A program made the translations under genes and the position numbers. The notes beneath the pieces are model-generated. The model did not search any database. It was not told the origin of the DNA and saw nothing but the letters and a program-made list of their open reading frames with translations. From a virus, in IMG/VR virus record IMGVR_UViG_3300028840_007026, positions 1-64,000 of that record: a DNA stretch of 64,000 nt; one strand, given 5' to 3'. Shown here one piece after another: positions 39,700 to 48,837 of the stretch. Numbering within the stretch: position 1 is the stretch's first letter; each line of letters begins with the position of its first letter.

Positions 39700-41109
39700 A
39701 TGACTGAGATCAAATACGGGACTGAATTTAAAACAGTTTGGCTACCAGACGGTAGACGATTGTTTGTTCAATCTGATGGTAATACTCAAACGACAGGTGA
39801 CATTTGGAATATAGCGTTTGATATAACCACGACCACGACCACGAGTACAACGACAACAACTACGAGTACATCAACTACAACTACTACCAGTACCACGAGT
39901 ACTACGAGTACTACGACAACTACGGAGCCTCCGCTTTATGCTTGGGATCCTGATAAGTGCTCATCGAACATAACTCTCAGCAATGGCAATCGAACAGCAG
40001 AATGTACCGTTGATACGACTGTAAGTTCCGTTATTTCTAAGTGGGATAAGAGTTCAGGTAAGTGGTACTGGGAAATTGAAATTGATGCCGTCAACGGTTA
40101 CTTTCAATCGTTTGGCATTTGCGATCAAGACATTGGAACCGACTTTGACAAAGACATTCGGACCGGATGGAATGAGTCTTGGTCGCTTTTTCGGTATCTA
40201 TCAACGACGGCACGCGCTTATCATGACGGCATTTATGGCACTTATAGTATTAGCTTCGGTGCTGCCGGAACCGTCATTATGCTTGCGCTTGACCTTGACA
40301 ACAATCGGTTTTATGCTGGAGTTGACGGGACATGGGTGAACAGCGGCGATCCGGCGGCCGGAACCGGGTATCTTTACGAAGACGCCACTATAGACGCGGT
40401 TATTGCAGCTTGTTACTCACCTCGTTATGATGGAGATATAATAACATCCTGTTTTAGAAATAGCGAATTAAATTATACTCCTCCGACTGGGTATGTTGCT
40501 CCGGATCAAGAGCAACCGACTACAACTACAACTACTACCAGTACCAGTACCACGAGTACTACATCAACTACAACTACTACCAGTACCACGAGTACTACGA
40601 GTACTACGACAACTGCACCTCCGACGACGACGAGCACTACGTCAACCAGTACTACGTCAACCACGAGCACTACGACAACAACTGTTCCACCGACAACAAC
40701 CACTACCACTACATCGACTACCAGTACTACCAGTACTACATCAACAACGAGTACGACCAGCACGACAACGACCAGCACGACAACGACGAGTACAACAAGT
40801 TCTACTACATCAACGTCAACAACGAGTACTACATCAACGTCAACAACGAGTACTACATCAACGTCAACGACGAGTACTACGTCAACGACGAGTACAACAA
40901 GTTCCACTACGAGTACGACGGTCAGCACGACAACCACGACTGGAACAACTACTACCAGTACGACGGTCACGACCACTACGATTGATCCGAATACTATTGC
41001 TGTAAGCGTGAGTGCTACTGTAAAATTGCCTACTATTTTAGGAAGCAGCAAACAACCGAGCATTCTGGCAACTGTTTCACAACCAACTATCACTGTAACG
41101 GGAGATTAA
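39700..41109 (+). CDS. SPRY-domain virion protein with long Thr/Ser tracts
   Basis: A 469-residue protein. Residues 1-42 are a small N-terminal module. A first Thr/Ser tract (about 43-75) leads to a SPRY/B30.2-like domain (about 80-265) with SGKWYWEIEID, FGICD and VIMLALDLDNNRFYAGVDG. A second tract of about 155 residues, almost all Thr and Ser with two short Pro breaks, follows, and a 40-residue C-terminal segment ends the protein. The tracts look like extended, mucin-like spacers. SPRY domains mediate protein or glycan recognition, so host binding is plausible. Confidence 0.7.
   Translation: MTEIKYGTEFKTVWLPDGRRLFVQSDGNTQTTGDIWNIAFDITTTTTTSTTTTTTSTSTTTTTSTTSTTSTTTTTEPPLYAWDPDKCSSNITLSNGNRTAECTVDTTVSSVISKWDKSSGKWYWEIEIDAVNGYFQSFGICDQDIGTDFDKDIRTGWNESWSLFRYLSTTARAYHDGIYGTYSISFGAAGTVIMLALDLDNNRFYAGVDGTWVNSGDPAAGTGYLYEDATIDAVIAACYSPRYDGDIITSCFRNSELNYTPPTGYVAPDQEQPTTTTTTTSTSTTSTTSTTTTTSTTSTTSTTTTAPPTTTSTTSTSTTSTTSTTTTTVPPTTTTTTTSTTSTTSTTSTTSTTSTTTTSTTTTSTTSSTTSTSTTSTTSTSTTSTTSTSTTSTTSTTSTTSSTTSTTVSTTTTTGTTTTSTTVTTTTIDPNTIAVSVSATVKLPTILGSSKQPSILATVSQPTITVTGD
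39826..40985 (+). repeat. Thr/Ser-codon low-complexity tracts
   Basis: Two tracts (39826-39927 and about 40517-40985) of ACN/AGT/TCA codons with local repeats such as ACGAGTACTACATCAACG. Mixed synonymous codons show that the protein composition is maintained, rather than simple DNA slippage alone, though short tandem duplications are also visible around 40800-40890. Confidence 0.85.
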
Positions 41110-41112
41110 AAG

Positions 41113-41466
41113 ATGGCGGTAACACTTAAAACACGAGCGAAGGAAGGTTCTCAGTATGTTATAAGCCTCACTTTCAAAAACAGTGCCGGAGCACTCGCTG
41201 TACCAAGTGCAGTCAGATGGACATTGACCAATTGCGACAGAGAAGTAATTAACAATAGGCGACACGTAGTAGTAGCACCTGCAGCCAATATTGACGTAGT
41301 CTTGTCTGGGGCTGACCTTGGAGTCACGGAGTTTGGCTCCACAGCAACGAGGAAGTTCCTTGTGGAAGCAGTTGATAATGGTTTACCGATAGTGGAAGAA
41401 TTTACTTTCAAGATTGAGCAATCACTTATTTATCCGATAACTACTACCACATCAACTACCATATAG
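41113..41466 (+). CDS. Small beta-sandwich virion protein with Thr-rich C-terminus
   Basis: A 117-residue protein. The pattern of alternating strands (YVISLTFKNSAG, VRWTLTNCD, FTFKIEQ) suggests an Ig-like or receptor-binding-neck type sandwich. The C-terminus ends ITTTTSTTI, a short version of the tag on other virion proteins here. It starts four bases after the SPRY-protein gene. The function is unknown. Confidence 0.6.
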   Translation: MAVTLKTRAKEGSQYVISLTFKNSAGALAVPSAVRWTLTNCDREVINNRRHVVVAPAANIDVVLSGADLGVTEFGSTATRKFLVEAVDNGLPIVEEFTFKIEQSLIYPITTTTSTTI

Positions 41467-41475
41467 GAGAAGCGA

Positions 41476-42333
41476 ATGGAAATCATTAATCTCGGCGACG
41501 GTTCTTATAAGAATTGCCATATATACGAAGATGAGAATACTCATGAAGCGTATATGGCCGTCACCGATATGCTAAATGGTGGAATTACTGTTTTTCGTAG
41601 AACCAGTGGAATACTCGAATGGGAATTCGTTAAAACCTTTTACATGGGATGGGGAGCAATGTGGGCTCCTTACGTAGTGAAGATCGAAGACAAAATATGG
41701 ATTTATGTTTGTGATACCGCTGGAGTAAATCCATATTACGAAACCATGAGAATTTATCGTTTCATGGTGTCGGATACGTTTGACAATGTTGAACTTGATA
41801 TTGAACGAGTAAACGTAAACATGGATCGGGACCACCTTGCAATGATAGATCCCTGTATGTTTTACTACCAAGGATGGTGGTATCTCGCGGTAGCAATATT
41901 ATGGGATCCGGAGAACTTACGATGGTGGGATATTGCCGTATTTGCTTCACGCAATCCTCATGGTCCATTTGAATTGGAAACGATGCAATACATTGGGATA
42001 GGCGATCAACATTTGATACCGGATGTTGTCAATATTGATGAGGCTTTTAAATTTATCCCTTCGTTTGATAATCATCTCCATTGTGTTTACTCATGCGGGG
42101 ATTCTGGTGTGAAGACTGGTTATTCAGTGCTTGGACATATGGTTTCCGAGGGTATGTTCAGCGAAGGCTACCTTGACTGGGTAGTTAAACCGGTAAGACT
42201 TCTTAGAAATTATGAACGGTTAATTACTGCTCCAACATATTATCAAGGGAAGATGTTCGCCACTACTTCTGAGAATGAGGTGACCGGTTTGCAAACTGGT
42301 TTTGATATAGCTGTTTTGTCTGAATTCGATTAG
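41476..42333 (+). CDS. Beta-propeller protein, GH43-like
   Basis: A 285-residue protein whose repeated Trp/Tyr-rich strands (MWAPYVVKIEDKIWIYVCD, IDPCMFYYQGWWYLAVA, ASRNPHGPFELE) are typical of five-bladed GH43/GH32 glycosidase propellers. Candidate acidic residues lie at D in IDPCM and in the GIGDQHLIPD segment, but catalysis cannot be confirmed. Likely a virion-borne glycan-binding or depolymerising protein. GGAGA precedes its ATG. Confidence 0.6.
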   Translation: MEIINLGDGSYKNCHIYEDENTHEAYMAVTDMLNGGITVFRRTSGILEWEFVKTFYMGWGAMWAPYVVKIEDKIWIYVCDTAGVNPYYETMRIYRFMVSDTFDNVELDIERVNVNMDRDHLAMIDPCMFYYQGWWYLAVAILWDPENLRWWDIAVFASRNPHGPFELETMQYIGIGDQHLIPDVVNIDEAFKFIPSFDNHLHCVYSCGDSGVKTGYSVLGHMVSEGMFSEGYLDWVVKPVRLLRNYERLITAPTYYQGKMFATTSENEVTGLQTGFDIAVLSEFD

Positions 42334-42344
42334 GAGATTAAATC

Positions 42345-43931
42345 ATGGCAACAAAGAATGAGAAGAGAACAGCAACACCAAAAAACCCTGACTTGACCGT
42401 CGATGAGTTGAAAGCAACACACGAACTCCACCAGCTATTTAAAAGCGAATGGGAGTTCTTATATGCTGCTTATCAGGGAGCGCGAGAACTTGTTAATCTT
42501 GGTTACCTTGTAAAGCACGAGCGTGAAACCAGTGAGAATTACGAAGCTCGTAAAAAACAGGCATATGGTTTCGGTTATTCTCAGTCGATTGTGGATACAT
42601 TGAACTTCTACCTGAACAAGAAAGCAACAAAGAGAACAGTTCCTCAAAAGATTGAAAGCGATGCACTGTACGAATTGTTTTCTGAGGATTGCAATTTGGA
42701 AGGTGATGGGATCGACGAGTTTATTACCGAGCAGAGTAGGCTCGCTTCCATTATGGGTTACACGGGAGTACTTGTTGACAAACCTTCTACCGTGTTTTTT
42801 AATCGACAAGAGCAAATAGATATGGAAGTACATCCGTATCTTTGCTCATACTATCCACAAGCTATTCTGGATTGGAAGATTGAACGGGATCAGTTTGGTC
42901 GGCCCGTTTTAACTTACCTGAAACTTCTCCAGGACAGTGGACAATATTTGCTTTGGTTTCAGGATCAATTTGAGATTTGGGAAATACCATTCGATGAAGA
43001 TGGTAGCCCAAGAACAGATCAGGAAAAGGCCGAGTTGGTCGAATGTAGAACTCATACTCTGAATGAGATTCCGTTTGTTTTTATCATCAATAAGAAGTGG
43101 AGAATTCGCCCCATCGGTAAATCGGATATATCTGACATAGCAAGAATTGATGTGAGTATTATCCGGAACCTTTCACAAGGAGAGGAAGTTATTGACTACT
43201 CCGCGTTTCCAATGATGAGAAAAGCTGCATTGGAAGGTCGCCCTGATCAGGTGGTAGACAAATCGGATGAAACTGGTCCGACGGCAGTACTCAGTTTTGA
43301 TCCGGACAATCCGGATTCCAAGCCTGACTGGTTGCAGTCCGAATCCAAGGATCCGATTGATGCAATTGTTGTATGGATTGGGTTAAAGATAGCAGAGATC
43401 TACCGTGCGAGTAACATTGGCGGGATGGCTGCAAACGAAGTTTCCACGGTAGCAAAGTCTGGTTCTGCTCTCCAGTCCGAGTTCCAACTTCTCAATTCCA
43501 GCCTTGTGAGAAAAGCAGTCAATCTTGAGAAGGCGGAGTCGAGAATATATTGGTTCTACTACAAGTGGGAATTTGAGGGAGAAGAAAAAGAACTTATCAA
43601 GGAAACGAAGATTGAGCGTGAGCGCACATACGACGTGGAGAACTTGGCTCAGGACCTTGATAACGTTATTACTTCCACGAGCATAGTTGTCAGCAACAAA
43701 TTTAAAGAAGCGATGCAAAAGAAAACTGCTCGCAAAATGCTACCTTCCTGGAACGATACTCAGATGCAAGAAATTGACGATGAGATCGAACAGGGAATTG
43801 AAGAGGAGGCGAACAGGCCGAAGCCTGGAGATCCAGATTACTACGATCCATTTATGGAAAAACCTGAAACGGACGATAGTGAAGACAAAGTACTCCCATT
43901 TCAGAAAAAGACTTCCGGCGAGAAGGAGTAA
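42345..43931 (+). CDS. Portal protein
   Basis: A 528-residue protein placed between terminase and MuF, the invariant portal position. Features match DUF4055-type phage portals: early ARELVNLGYLVKHE helix region, a beta-rich wing, FVFIINKKWRIRPIGKSD, a stem/crown helix with EVSTVAKSGSALQSEFQLLNSSL, and an acidic C-terminus. It forms the dodecameric channel for DNA entry. AGGAG precedes the ATG. Confidence 0.82.
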   Translation: MATKNEKRTATPKNPDLTVDELKATHELHQLFKSEWEFLYAAYQGARELVNLGYLVKHERETSENYEARKKQAYGFGYSQSIVDTLNFYLNKKATKRTVPQKIESDALYELFSEDCNLEGDGIDEFITEQSRLASIMGYTGVLVDKPSTVFFNRQEQIDMEVHPYLCSYYPQAILDWKIERDQFGRPVLTYLKLLQDSGQYLLWFQDQFEIWEIPFDEDGSPRTDQEKAELVECRTHTLNEIPFVFIINKKWRIRPIGKSDISDIARIDVSIIRNLSQGEEVIDYSAFPMMRKAALEGRPDQVVDKSDETGPTAVLSFDPDNPDSKPDWLQSESKDPIDAIVVWIGLKIAEIYRASNIGGMAANEVSTVAKSGSALQSEFQLLNSSLVRKAVNLEKAESRIYWFYYKWEFEGEEKELIKETKIERERTYDVENLAQDLDNVITSTSIVVSNKFKEAMQKKTARKMLPSWNDTQMQEIDDEIEQGIEEEANRPKPGDPDYYDPFMEKPETDDSEDKVLPFQKKTSGEKE

Positions 43932-43938
43932 TCCTTAA

Positions 43939-46900
43939 GTGGATCCGAAAAAGAAAATAGGTCCGAAGCAGGTCCAGGTTGTATCGGAGAAAACCGATTC
44001 ATTCCTTGGTCAAGCTGTCGGAAGAAATCAAGATCGAATGGCGACCGCGATTAGGAATCTTGAGAGAAAAATGATCAACTCCTTAAGATTAATCGAGACG
44101 GACAGAACTGGTCGTATTGAAAGCGTGAAAGTAAATCTGAAACAAACACAAGCTGTCCACAAGGAAATGCTCAAGAACTTCGAAGAGACATATGGGGTAG
44201 CAGCCAGACAGCTTGTTTCGGACTTTGATGATATTGACAATTTTATTCAGAGTTCTTGGACGTACTTGAATGAAAGTGCTGACTTTACTGGTATTGAAAA
44301 GAATATGAATCGTTCTCTCCGTAGGAGTACAGCGAGAACTTTTGAGCAGTTTGGAACGGAAGCCCAAAGGAGAATAGATGATGCACTTTACTCTTCCATA
44401 GTCGGTGGAACATCCTATTCAACATTGGTTGCTGCTGTAACTGGAGCACTCACGGGACATAGGGATGCTCGCGGTAGATCAATGGCTGCATATGCGAAGC
44501 AATATGCTTTTGACGCGACAATGAACTACCACAATGATGTCAACTTAGGGAAAGCGGAAGGGTTAGGAATATTTCATTTTCTTTATGTTGGTGACATTAT
44601 TGGTAGTACTCGTAAATTTTGTCGTAGGCGAGCAGGGAAGGTTTATACACGAGGACAAATCAACTCATGGAATCAGCACCAATGGGAAGGGAAAGCAGGG
44701 CCAGCATTTACTCATAGAGGCGGATACAATTGTCGCCATCATTGGCGTCCAGTTAGACCGGAATGGCTCGGTGATCGCACTCAGGTAGATATAGCCGATT
44801 GGAGAATAGGGGATACAATTGGTGCGAAACCATCTCATTTGAAGAAGACCGAAGGTGCACGTGGATGGCTTGACTACACTAAAACTGAGAGAAATTATCT
44901 TTCAATTTTACATAAAGTTTCAAAGCGCGGAGGTGAAGGGTTAACTTCGAAACAGCGGTATGTGAAGTTTTTTCACAATGGCATGAATGCTGAGGAGAGG
45001 AGACTTTTCAGAGAAGCATTGGAAGCAGAGGGAATAGAGGTCCCTGAGATATTAAGGAGCAAGGGCAAAACCATTAAGCCGAAGCCGATCGAGCCTTCAC
45101 CTCCGCCTCCCAAGCCTGAGAAGGTGATTAAACCACAGCCGGATAACATGGTCAAGCCGAAACCAAAAAAAGGAAAACCGGACCCGAATTTAAAGACTTT
45201 AAAGCAGTATCCACCGGAAGTGCAAAAGAAGTTGAAGAGTATTCGGCACAAGCTTGTGAAGGGATATGACTTTAAACCTAATTCTCCACTAACAAAATAT
45301 TGGTTTGATTTGGATATAGCTGATAGGGAGAACTTGGTAGCATTATGGGAAAGCGAGGGATTGATAGTCCCGAAAGATATAAGAAAGGGAGTTGGATTAG
45401 TAAAACCTTCGCCGAATAGAAAATTAACTCCGACAAAACCAAAGGAAGATAAACTTACACCGAAGAAAGTAGCTCCACCTCCAACACCGAACAAGAAAGA
45501 GGTGGTAGTAAAACGAGACAAGTATCTTCCACCGGGAGCAGAAATAGATCGCAATCTTCCAAATATGGATTTCAAGTTTAAGGATCCGAATACGATCCAT
45601 ATTTTGAATGAGGATTTCGAGTCCGTTGGTAACGTTAGATTTTTTACTCTCATGGACGGGGATCATAAAGAATTTTTCATCGATATGATCTACGTAGATA
45701 AAAAGTATCAGGGGAAGGGATATGGTACAGCACTTATAGATGATCTACTCGAACTTGCAGACCAGCATGGAGTGACAAGATTAGGTGGAGAATCCATGAC
45801 TTCTGCATTGAGAAAAGTACTCGATAAGAAATTGGGGAAACCAATCTTTATTGGGGATCCAGACTACATAAAGAAAGATTTGTCGGGGATCGATGTAATC
45901 TATGAGGTGAAGCCAAAAGTTAAAAAAGTAAAAGTTGATCCAGTTAAAGTAGCAAGGGACAAGTTTGAAGTAGCACAGAAGAAATATTTAGGTGCCAAAA
46001 CTCGGACAGCGAAGAAAAAAGCACTTGTGGAGTATGAGGAGGCGAGAAGGGATTATGCTGTAGTAGCACCGAGTGATGTGCATAATCAGTTGAGAAAAGA
46101 TATTATCGGCGAAATGGGAATGCTTTCCTATAAAGAAGAGGAAGTAATATTCAAAGGCACAAGACATCTTGGATACGAAGTTCTCACTGAGATGAAATTG
46201 TCTGGACTAAGAATTGATGTAGCACAGTTAGGACGTGCAAGTTATAATCCAGATTCCAAAACGTTAAGCTTTTTCCACTACCGGAATATAGGGAAAAAAG
46301 AATTTGGCACGAGAGTAATAGCTCATGAAGTGGGTCATGCCGTGGATTCCTATATGTCCAACAAGGGAAGGGATCTTAACTGGAAACTTGGTTTTTGGGA
46401 TGATACAAATCCGTGGGCAGGGAAAAGGGATGCAATAAAATACCATAAATGGTATGAGGATAGCAGGGTAGGAGGAAAAGCATGGTTCAATAATGGTGAT
46501 GGACAGTATCACATTGGGAACTGGGTAAGTGATTATGAAGGGAGAATTTATCCACATCCAACGGCGAGGCATCCAGAGTTTTTCTCAATGGGTTCTGAGC
46601 GTTATGCCAAGGCACTTGAATCTGAGTTGAATGATCTTAAAAGTAGATTGAGACTTGTCGCACTTGATGAAGATGCTTTTTATGGTGATTTAGAGAGAGT
46701 AAGGGAATCGCTGAAAGGTCCAGTAAAGAAAGCAGATCGTCTGAAATTAGATCAATCGAAGAAAAGATTGAGAAATTGGGTTCATGCTGCTCGTTTGGCT
46801 ACTGGCAAGACGGATTTGGAAGACTATTTAGGGAAGAGACTTTCTAATCCAAAAAACTTTGACCACCTTCCATGGGGAAAGCAAATAAAGCATTATCCAG

Positions 46901-47067
46901 AATATGCTCAATGGATGCAGGATTTCTATCGTAAAACGAGAAAAACACGTCCACTCACTGGTGGAGACGCCTTTGAAGAACTTTTTGAAGAAGTAGAGCA
47001 ATCAGGAAAGAGTCATCTTGAAAAAGTAGCAAATACTGACCTTGAGAAATTGGGGATCAAATTATGA
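43939..47067 (+). CDS. Giant MuF-like head protein with acetyltransferase and metallopeptidase domains
   Basis: A 1042-residue protein, GTG start ten bases after AAGGAG. Residues about 1-290 are the MuF/SPP1-gp7 head domain, with the RKFCRRRAGKVYTR and HRGGYNCRHHWRPV signature. A Pro/Lys-rich linker (about 370-530) leads to a GNAT fold (about 540-660) with the acetyl-CoA loop VDKKYQGKGYGTAL. Beyond a basic coiled segment is a zincin-like domain with HEVGH at 796-800 and downstream acidic residues. Extra C-terminal enzymatic domains on MuF proteins are usually toxins or effectors packaged in the capsid and released with DNA. Substrates are unknown. Confidence 0.82.
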   Translation: MDPKKKIGPKQVQVVSEKTDSFLGQAVGRNQDRMATAIRNLERKMINSLRLIETDRTGRIESVKVNLKQTQAVHKEMLKNFEETYGVAARQLVSDFDDIDNFIQSSWTYLNESADFTGIEKNMNRSLRRSTARTFEQFGTEAQRRIDDALYSSIVGGTSYSTLVAAVTGALTGHRDARGRSMAAYAKQYAFDATMNYHNDVNLGKAEGLGIFHFLYVGDIIGSTRKFCRRRAGKVYTRGQINSWNQHQWEGKAGPAFTHRGGYNCRHHWRPVRPEWLGDRTQVDIADWRIGDTIGAKPSHLKKTEGARGWLDYTKTERNYLSILHKVSKRGGEGLTSKQRYVKFFHNGMNAEERRLFREALEAEGIEVPEILRSKGKTIKPKPIEPSPPPPKPEKVIKPQPDNMVKPKPKKGKPDPNLKTLKQYPPEVQKKLKSIRHKLVKGYDFKPNSPLTKYWFDLDIADRENLVALWESEGLIVPKDIRKGVGLVKPSPNRKLTPTKPKEDKLTPKKVAPPPTPNKKEVVVKRDKYLPPGAEIDRNLPNMDFKFKDPNTIHILNEDFESVGNVRFFTLMDGDHKEFFIDMIYVDKKYQGKGYGTALIDDLLELADQHGVTRLGGESMTSALRKVLDKKLGKPIFIGDPDYIKKDLSGIDVIYEVKPKVKKVKVDPVKVARDKFEVAQKKYLGAKTRTAKKKALVEYEEARRDYAVVAPSDVHNQLRKDIIGEMGMLSYKEEEVIFKGTRHLGYEVLTEMKLSGLRIDVAQLGRASYNPDSKTLSFFHYRNIGKKEFGTRVIAHEVGHAVDSYMSNKGRDLNWKLGFWDDTNPWAGKRDAIKYHKWYEDSRVGGKAWFNNGDGQYHIGNWVSDYEGRIYPHPTARHPEFFSMGSERYAKALESELNDLKSRLRLVALDEDAFYGDLERVRESLKGPVKKADRLKLDQSKKRLRNWVHAARLATGKTDLEDYLGKRLSNPKNFDHLPWGKQIKHYPEYAQWMQDFYRKTRKTRPLTGGDAFEELFEEVEQSGKSHLEKVANTDLEKLGIKL

Positions 47068-47381
47068 TTATTCGTATTCCAGTAATGGACATGACCAATG
47101 GAAATGAAGGGATTCTCCAATACGACGATAATCCGGATCAGAAGTTTATTCAATGGGGATTATTGGACGGGACGGAAGCACTCCGTGAGAAGTTGCAGAA
47201 GTATTTCAGCACGGAAAGGAAATTCGATATCCCCGATAATGCTTCGATAGATGGGTATGAGGAGCACAGTGGGAAACCGATTTCGGATATTGATTTCTTT
47301 CAACTCAGTTTATGTGGATTGTTTAGGGATATTGATGTGAAACTCGGGAAAGCCTTAAACATAAGGGAAACGGAAGAATAA
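47064..47381 (+). CDS. Hypothetical virion-module protein
   Basis: A 105-residue acidic protein that overlaps the MuF gene by ATGA and the M15 peptidase gene by one base. Beta-rich N-terminus (IIRIPVMDMTNGNEGI) and helical C-terminus. No family is recognised. It could regulate or chaperone one of its neighbours. Confidence 0.55.
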   Translation: MIIRIPVMDMTNGNEGILQYDDNPDQKFIQWGLLDGTEALREKLQKYFSTERKFDIPDNASIDGYEEHSGKPISDIDFFQLSLCGLFRDIDVKLGKALNIRETEE

Positions 47382-47863
47382 TGGGATGGGAAGTAAATCA
47401 TAGAACCGGGATGGGAGTATATGTCCCGGAATATTTCAAGGTTGTGGAAGTATTCCCTCCTGAAATGGAACCGTTTTTCCACGAGAATCTTGTTTGGCTC
47501 TATATCGATTCAAGAGTACTCGTAACAATGGATCGTTTACGGAGCCGATACGGACCTGCTATCATGAATACATGGGGTCTAAGCGAAGCGACACGTGAGA
47601 AGTTTGGCACTCATCAATGGAGGGGATGGCGTCCACGGAATTGTCCGGTGGGAGCAGAACTCTCATATCATAAAATTGGTAGTGCTGTTGATATGGTGTT
47701 CACCGATGTCAGTGCGGAAACAGTGAGAAGAGAGCTTTTGGAAAATCCTTTTGATGAGACGTTTCAGTTTGTAACGTCTATTGAAATGACTACCAATTGG
47801 TTTCACTTCGCCGTCTGTCCACACGACAAGGTGAACAATGGGGTGGAGAAGTTCTACCCCTGA
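47381..47863 (+). CDS. Peptidase M15-family (D-Ala-D-Ala-type) hydrolase
   Basis: A 160-residue protein with the M15 zinc site: SYHKIGSAVDMVF (His and Asp ligands) and TNWFHFAV (third His). RSRYGPAIMNTWG is the usual upstream strand. M15 enzymes cleave peptidoglycan peptides, so this is the best candidate endolysin in the window. Alternatively it is a virion hydrolase used at entry; the position between head genes rather than beside a holin leaves this open. Confidence 0.75.
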   Translation: MGWEVNHRTGMGVYVPEYFKVVEVFPPEMEPFFHENLVWLYIDSRVLVTMDRLRSRYGPAIMNTWGLSEATREKFGTHQWRGWRPRNCPVGAELSYHKIGSAVDMVFTDVSAETVRRELLENPFDETFQFVTSIEMTTNWFHFAVCPHDKVNNGVEKFYP

Positions 47864-47906
47864 TTTATTCACTTTTTCGCTCTCTGAGCAAAAAGGAGGC
47901 ATGGAC

Positions 47907-48782
47907 ATGCCAACGAAAGAATGGAAGCTGAAAATGACAGAGGATGGAGCACCGGTAGTTGATGGTACGAAAGTAGTTTACATCGATCCCGATGGGAAAG
48001 ATGTAGCGCTTGATCCCGTAGCAATGTACGGGAAGATTATCGTGCTCAACAAGGAGTCGAAAACCAATCGCCAGAAGGTTGAAGCGGCAGAAGGTATTAC
48101 TTCCCTTTTTAAGGGAGTGGAAGATGTCGCTGAGTACAAAAAGCGAGCGGATGAGGCTCTGGAAACTGTGGCAAATTTCAATGACAAGGACTACCTGAAG
48201 GCTGACAAAGTGGAGAAGTTGAAACAAGATATGTCTTCGTCCTATGAGCAGAAGTTGGAAACCCAGAAGAATTCTTTTCAGGGTGCCCTTGCGAAAAAAG
48301 ACGAGGTTATTTCGAGTAAGGACAGCCAGATCCACAAGCTTTTGGTGTCCAATAACTTTGCCGTGCATCCTCTTTTTGGTGGTGCAAATCCGAAGACTCA
48401 TCTCAACCCTGCTATGGCCGAAGCCTACTTCGCGAAGCACTACCGCGTAGAGGTAGCCGATGATGGGGTTGAGTTACTGCTCCGTGCTTATAAGGATCCT
48501 GGGAAGTATGAGGATCCGATTTACTCACGTGAGAATCCCGGCGAGTATGCCACTTTTCAAGAGGCTATGAACGAACTCTGGGACAAGTTCCCTGGGAAGG
48601 ACGCCCTTATGAGTGCAGGTAAACCGGGTAGTGGATCGGGTAGTGGATCGGGTGAGCATACCGAAAGTGACGACGAATTGGCTTCCCTCAAAAAAGCCCA
48701 TGCAAAAGCTCATGAAGAGGGAAGAGCAAAAGATGCAATTGCTCTGAAGAACAGAATTTTTCGTTTGGAAAATCCCAAATAA
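47907..48782 (+). CDS. Capsid scaffolding protein
   Basis: A 291-residue acidic protein. ATG 47907 is preferred, seven bases after AAGGAGG (ATG 47901 is too close). A beta N-terminus, a long central coiled coil (SSYEQKLETQKNSFQGALAKK), a globular patch and a GSGSGSGSG linker precede a basic C-terminal helix (KNRIFRLENPK), the usual capsid-binding end of scaffolds. It directly precedes the major capsid gene, the standard order. Confidence 0.75.
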   Translation: MPTKEWKLKMTEDGAPVVDGTKVVYIDPDGKDVALDPVAMYGKIIVLNKESKTNRQKVEAAEGITSLFKGVEDVAEYKKRADEALETVANFNDKDYLKADKVEKLKQDMSSSYEQKLETQKNSFQGALAKKDEVISSKDSQIHKLLVSNNFAVHPLFGGANPKTHLNPAMAEAYFAKHYRVEVADDGVELLLRAYKDPGKYEDPIYSRENPGEYATFQEAMNELWDKFPGKDALMSAGKPGSGSGSGSGEHTESDDELASLKKAHAKAHEEGRAKDAIALKNRIFRLENPK

Positions 48783-48837
48783 AAGCTTTTCATGGCAGCG
48801 TTAATTTACTTATAAACCGAAATAAGGAGAAGAAAAA

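Noticed and set aside
40506-41093. Long open frames on the minus strand and other plus frames across the Thr tract (Val- or Arg/Gln-rich)
   Set aside because: They are shadows of the ACN repeat read in other frames or on the other strand; the plus-frame Thr/Ser reading is continuous with the SPRY domain.
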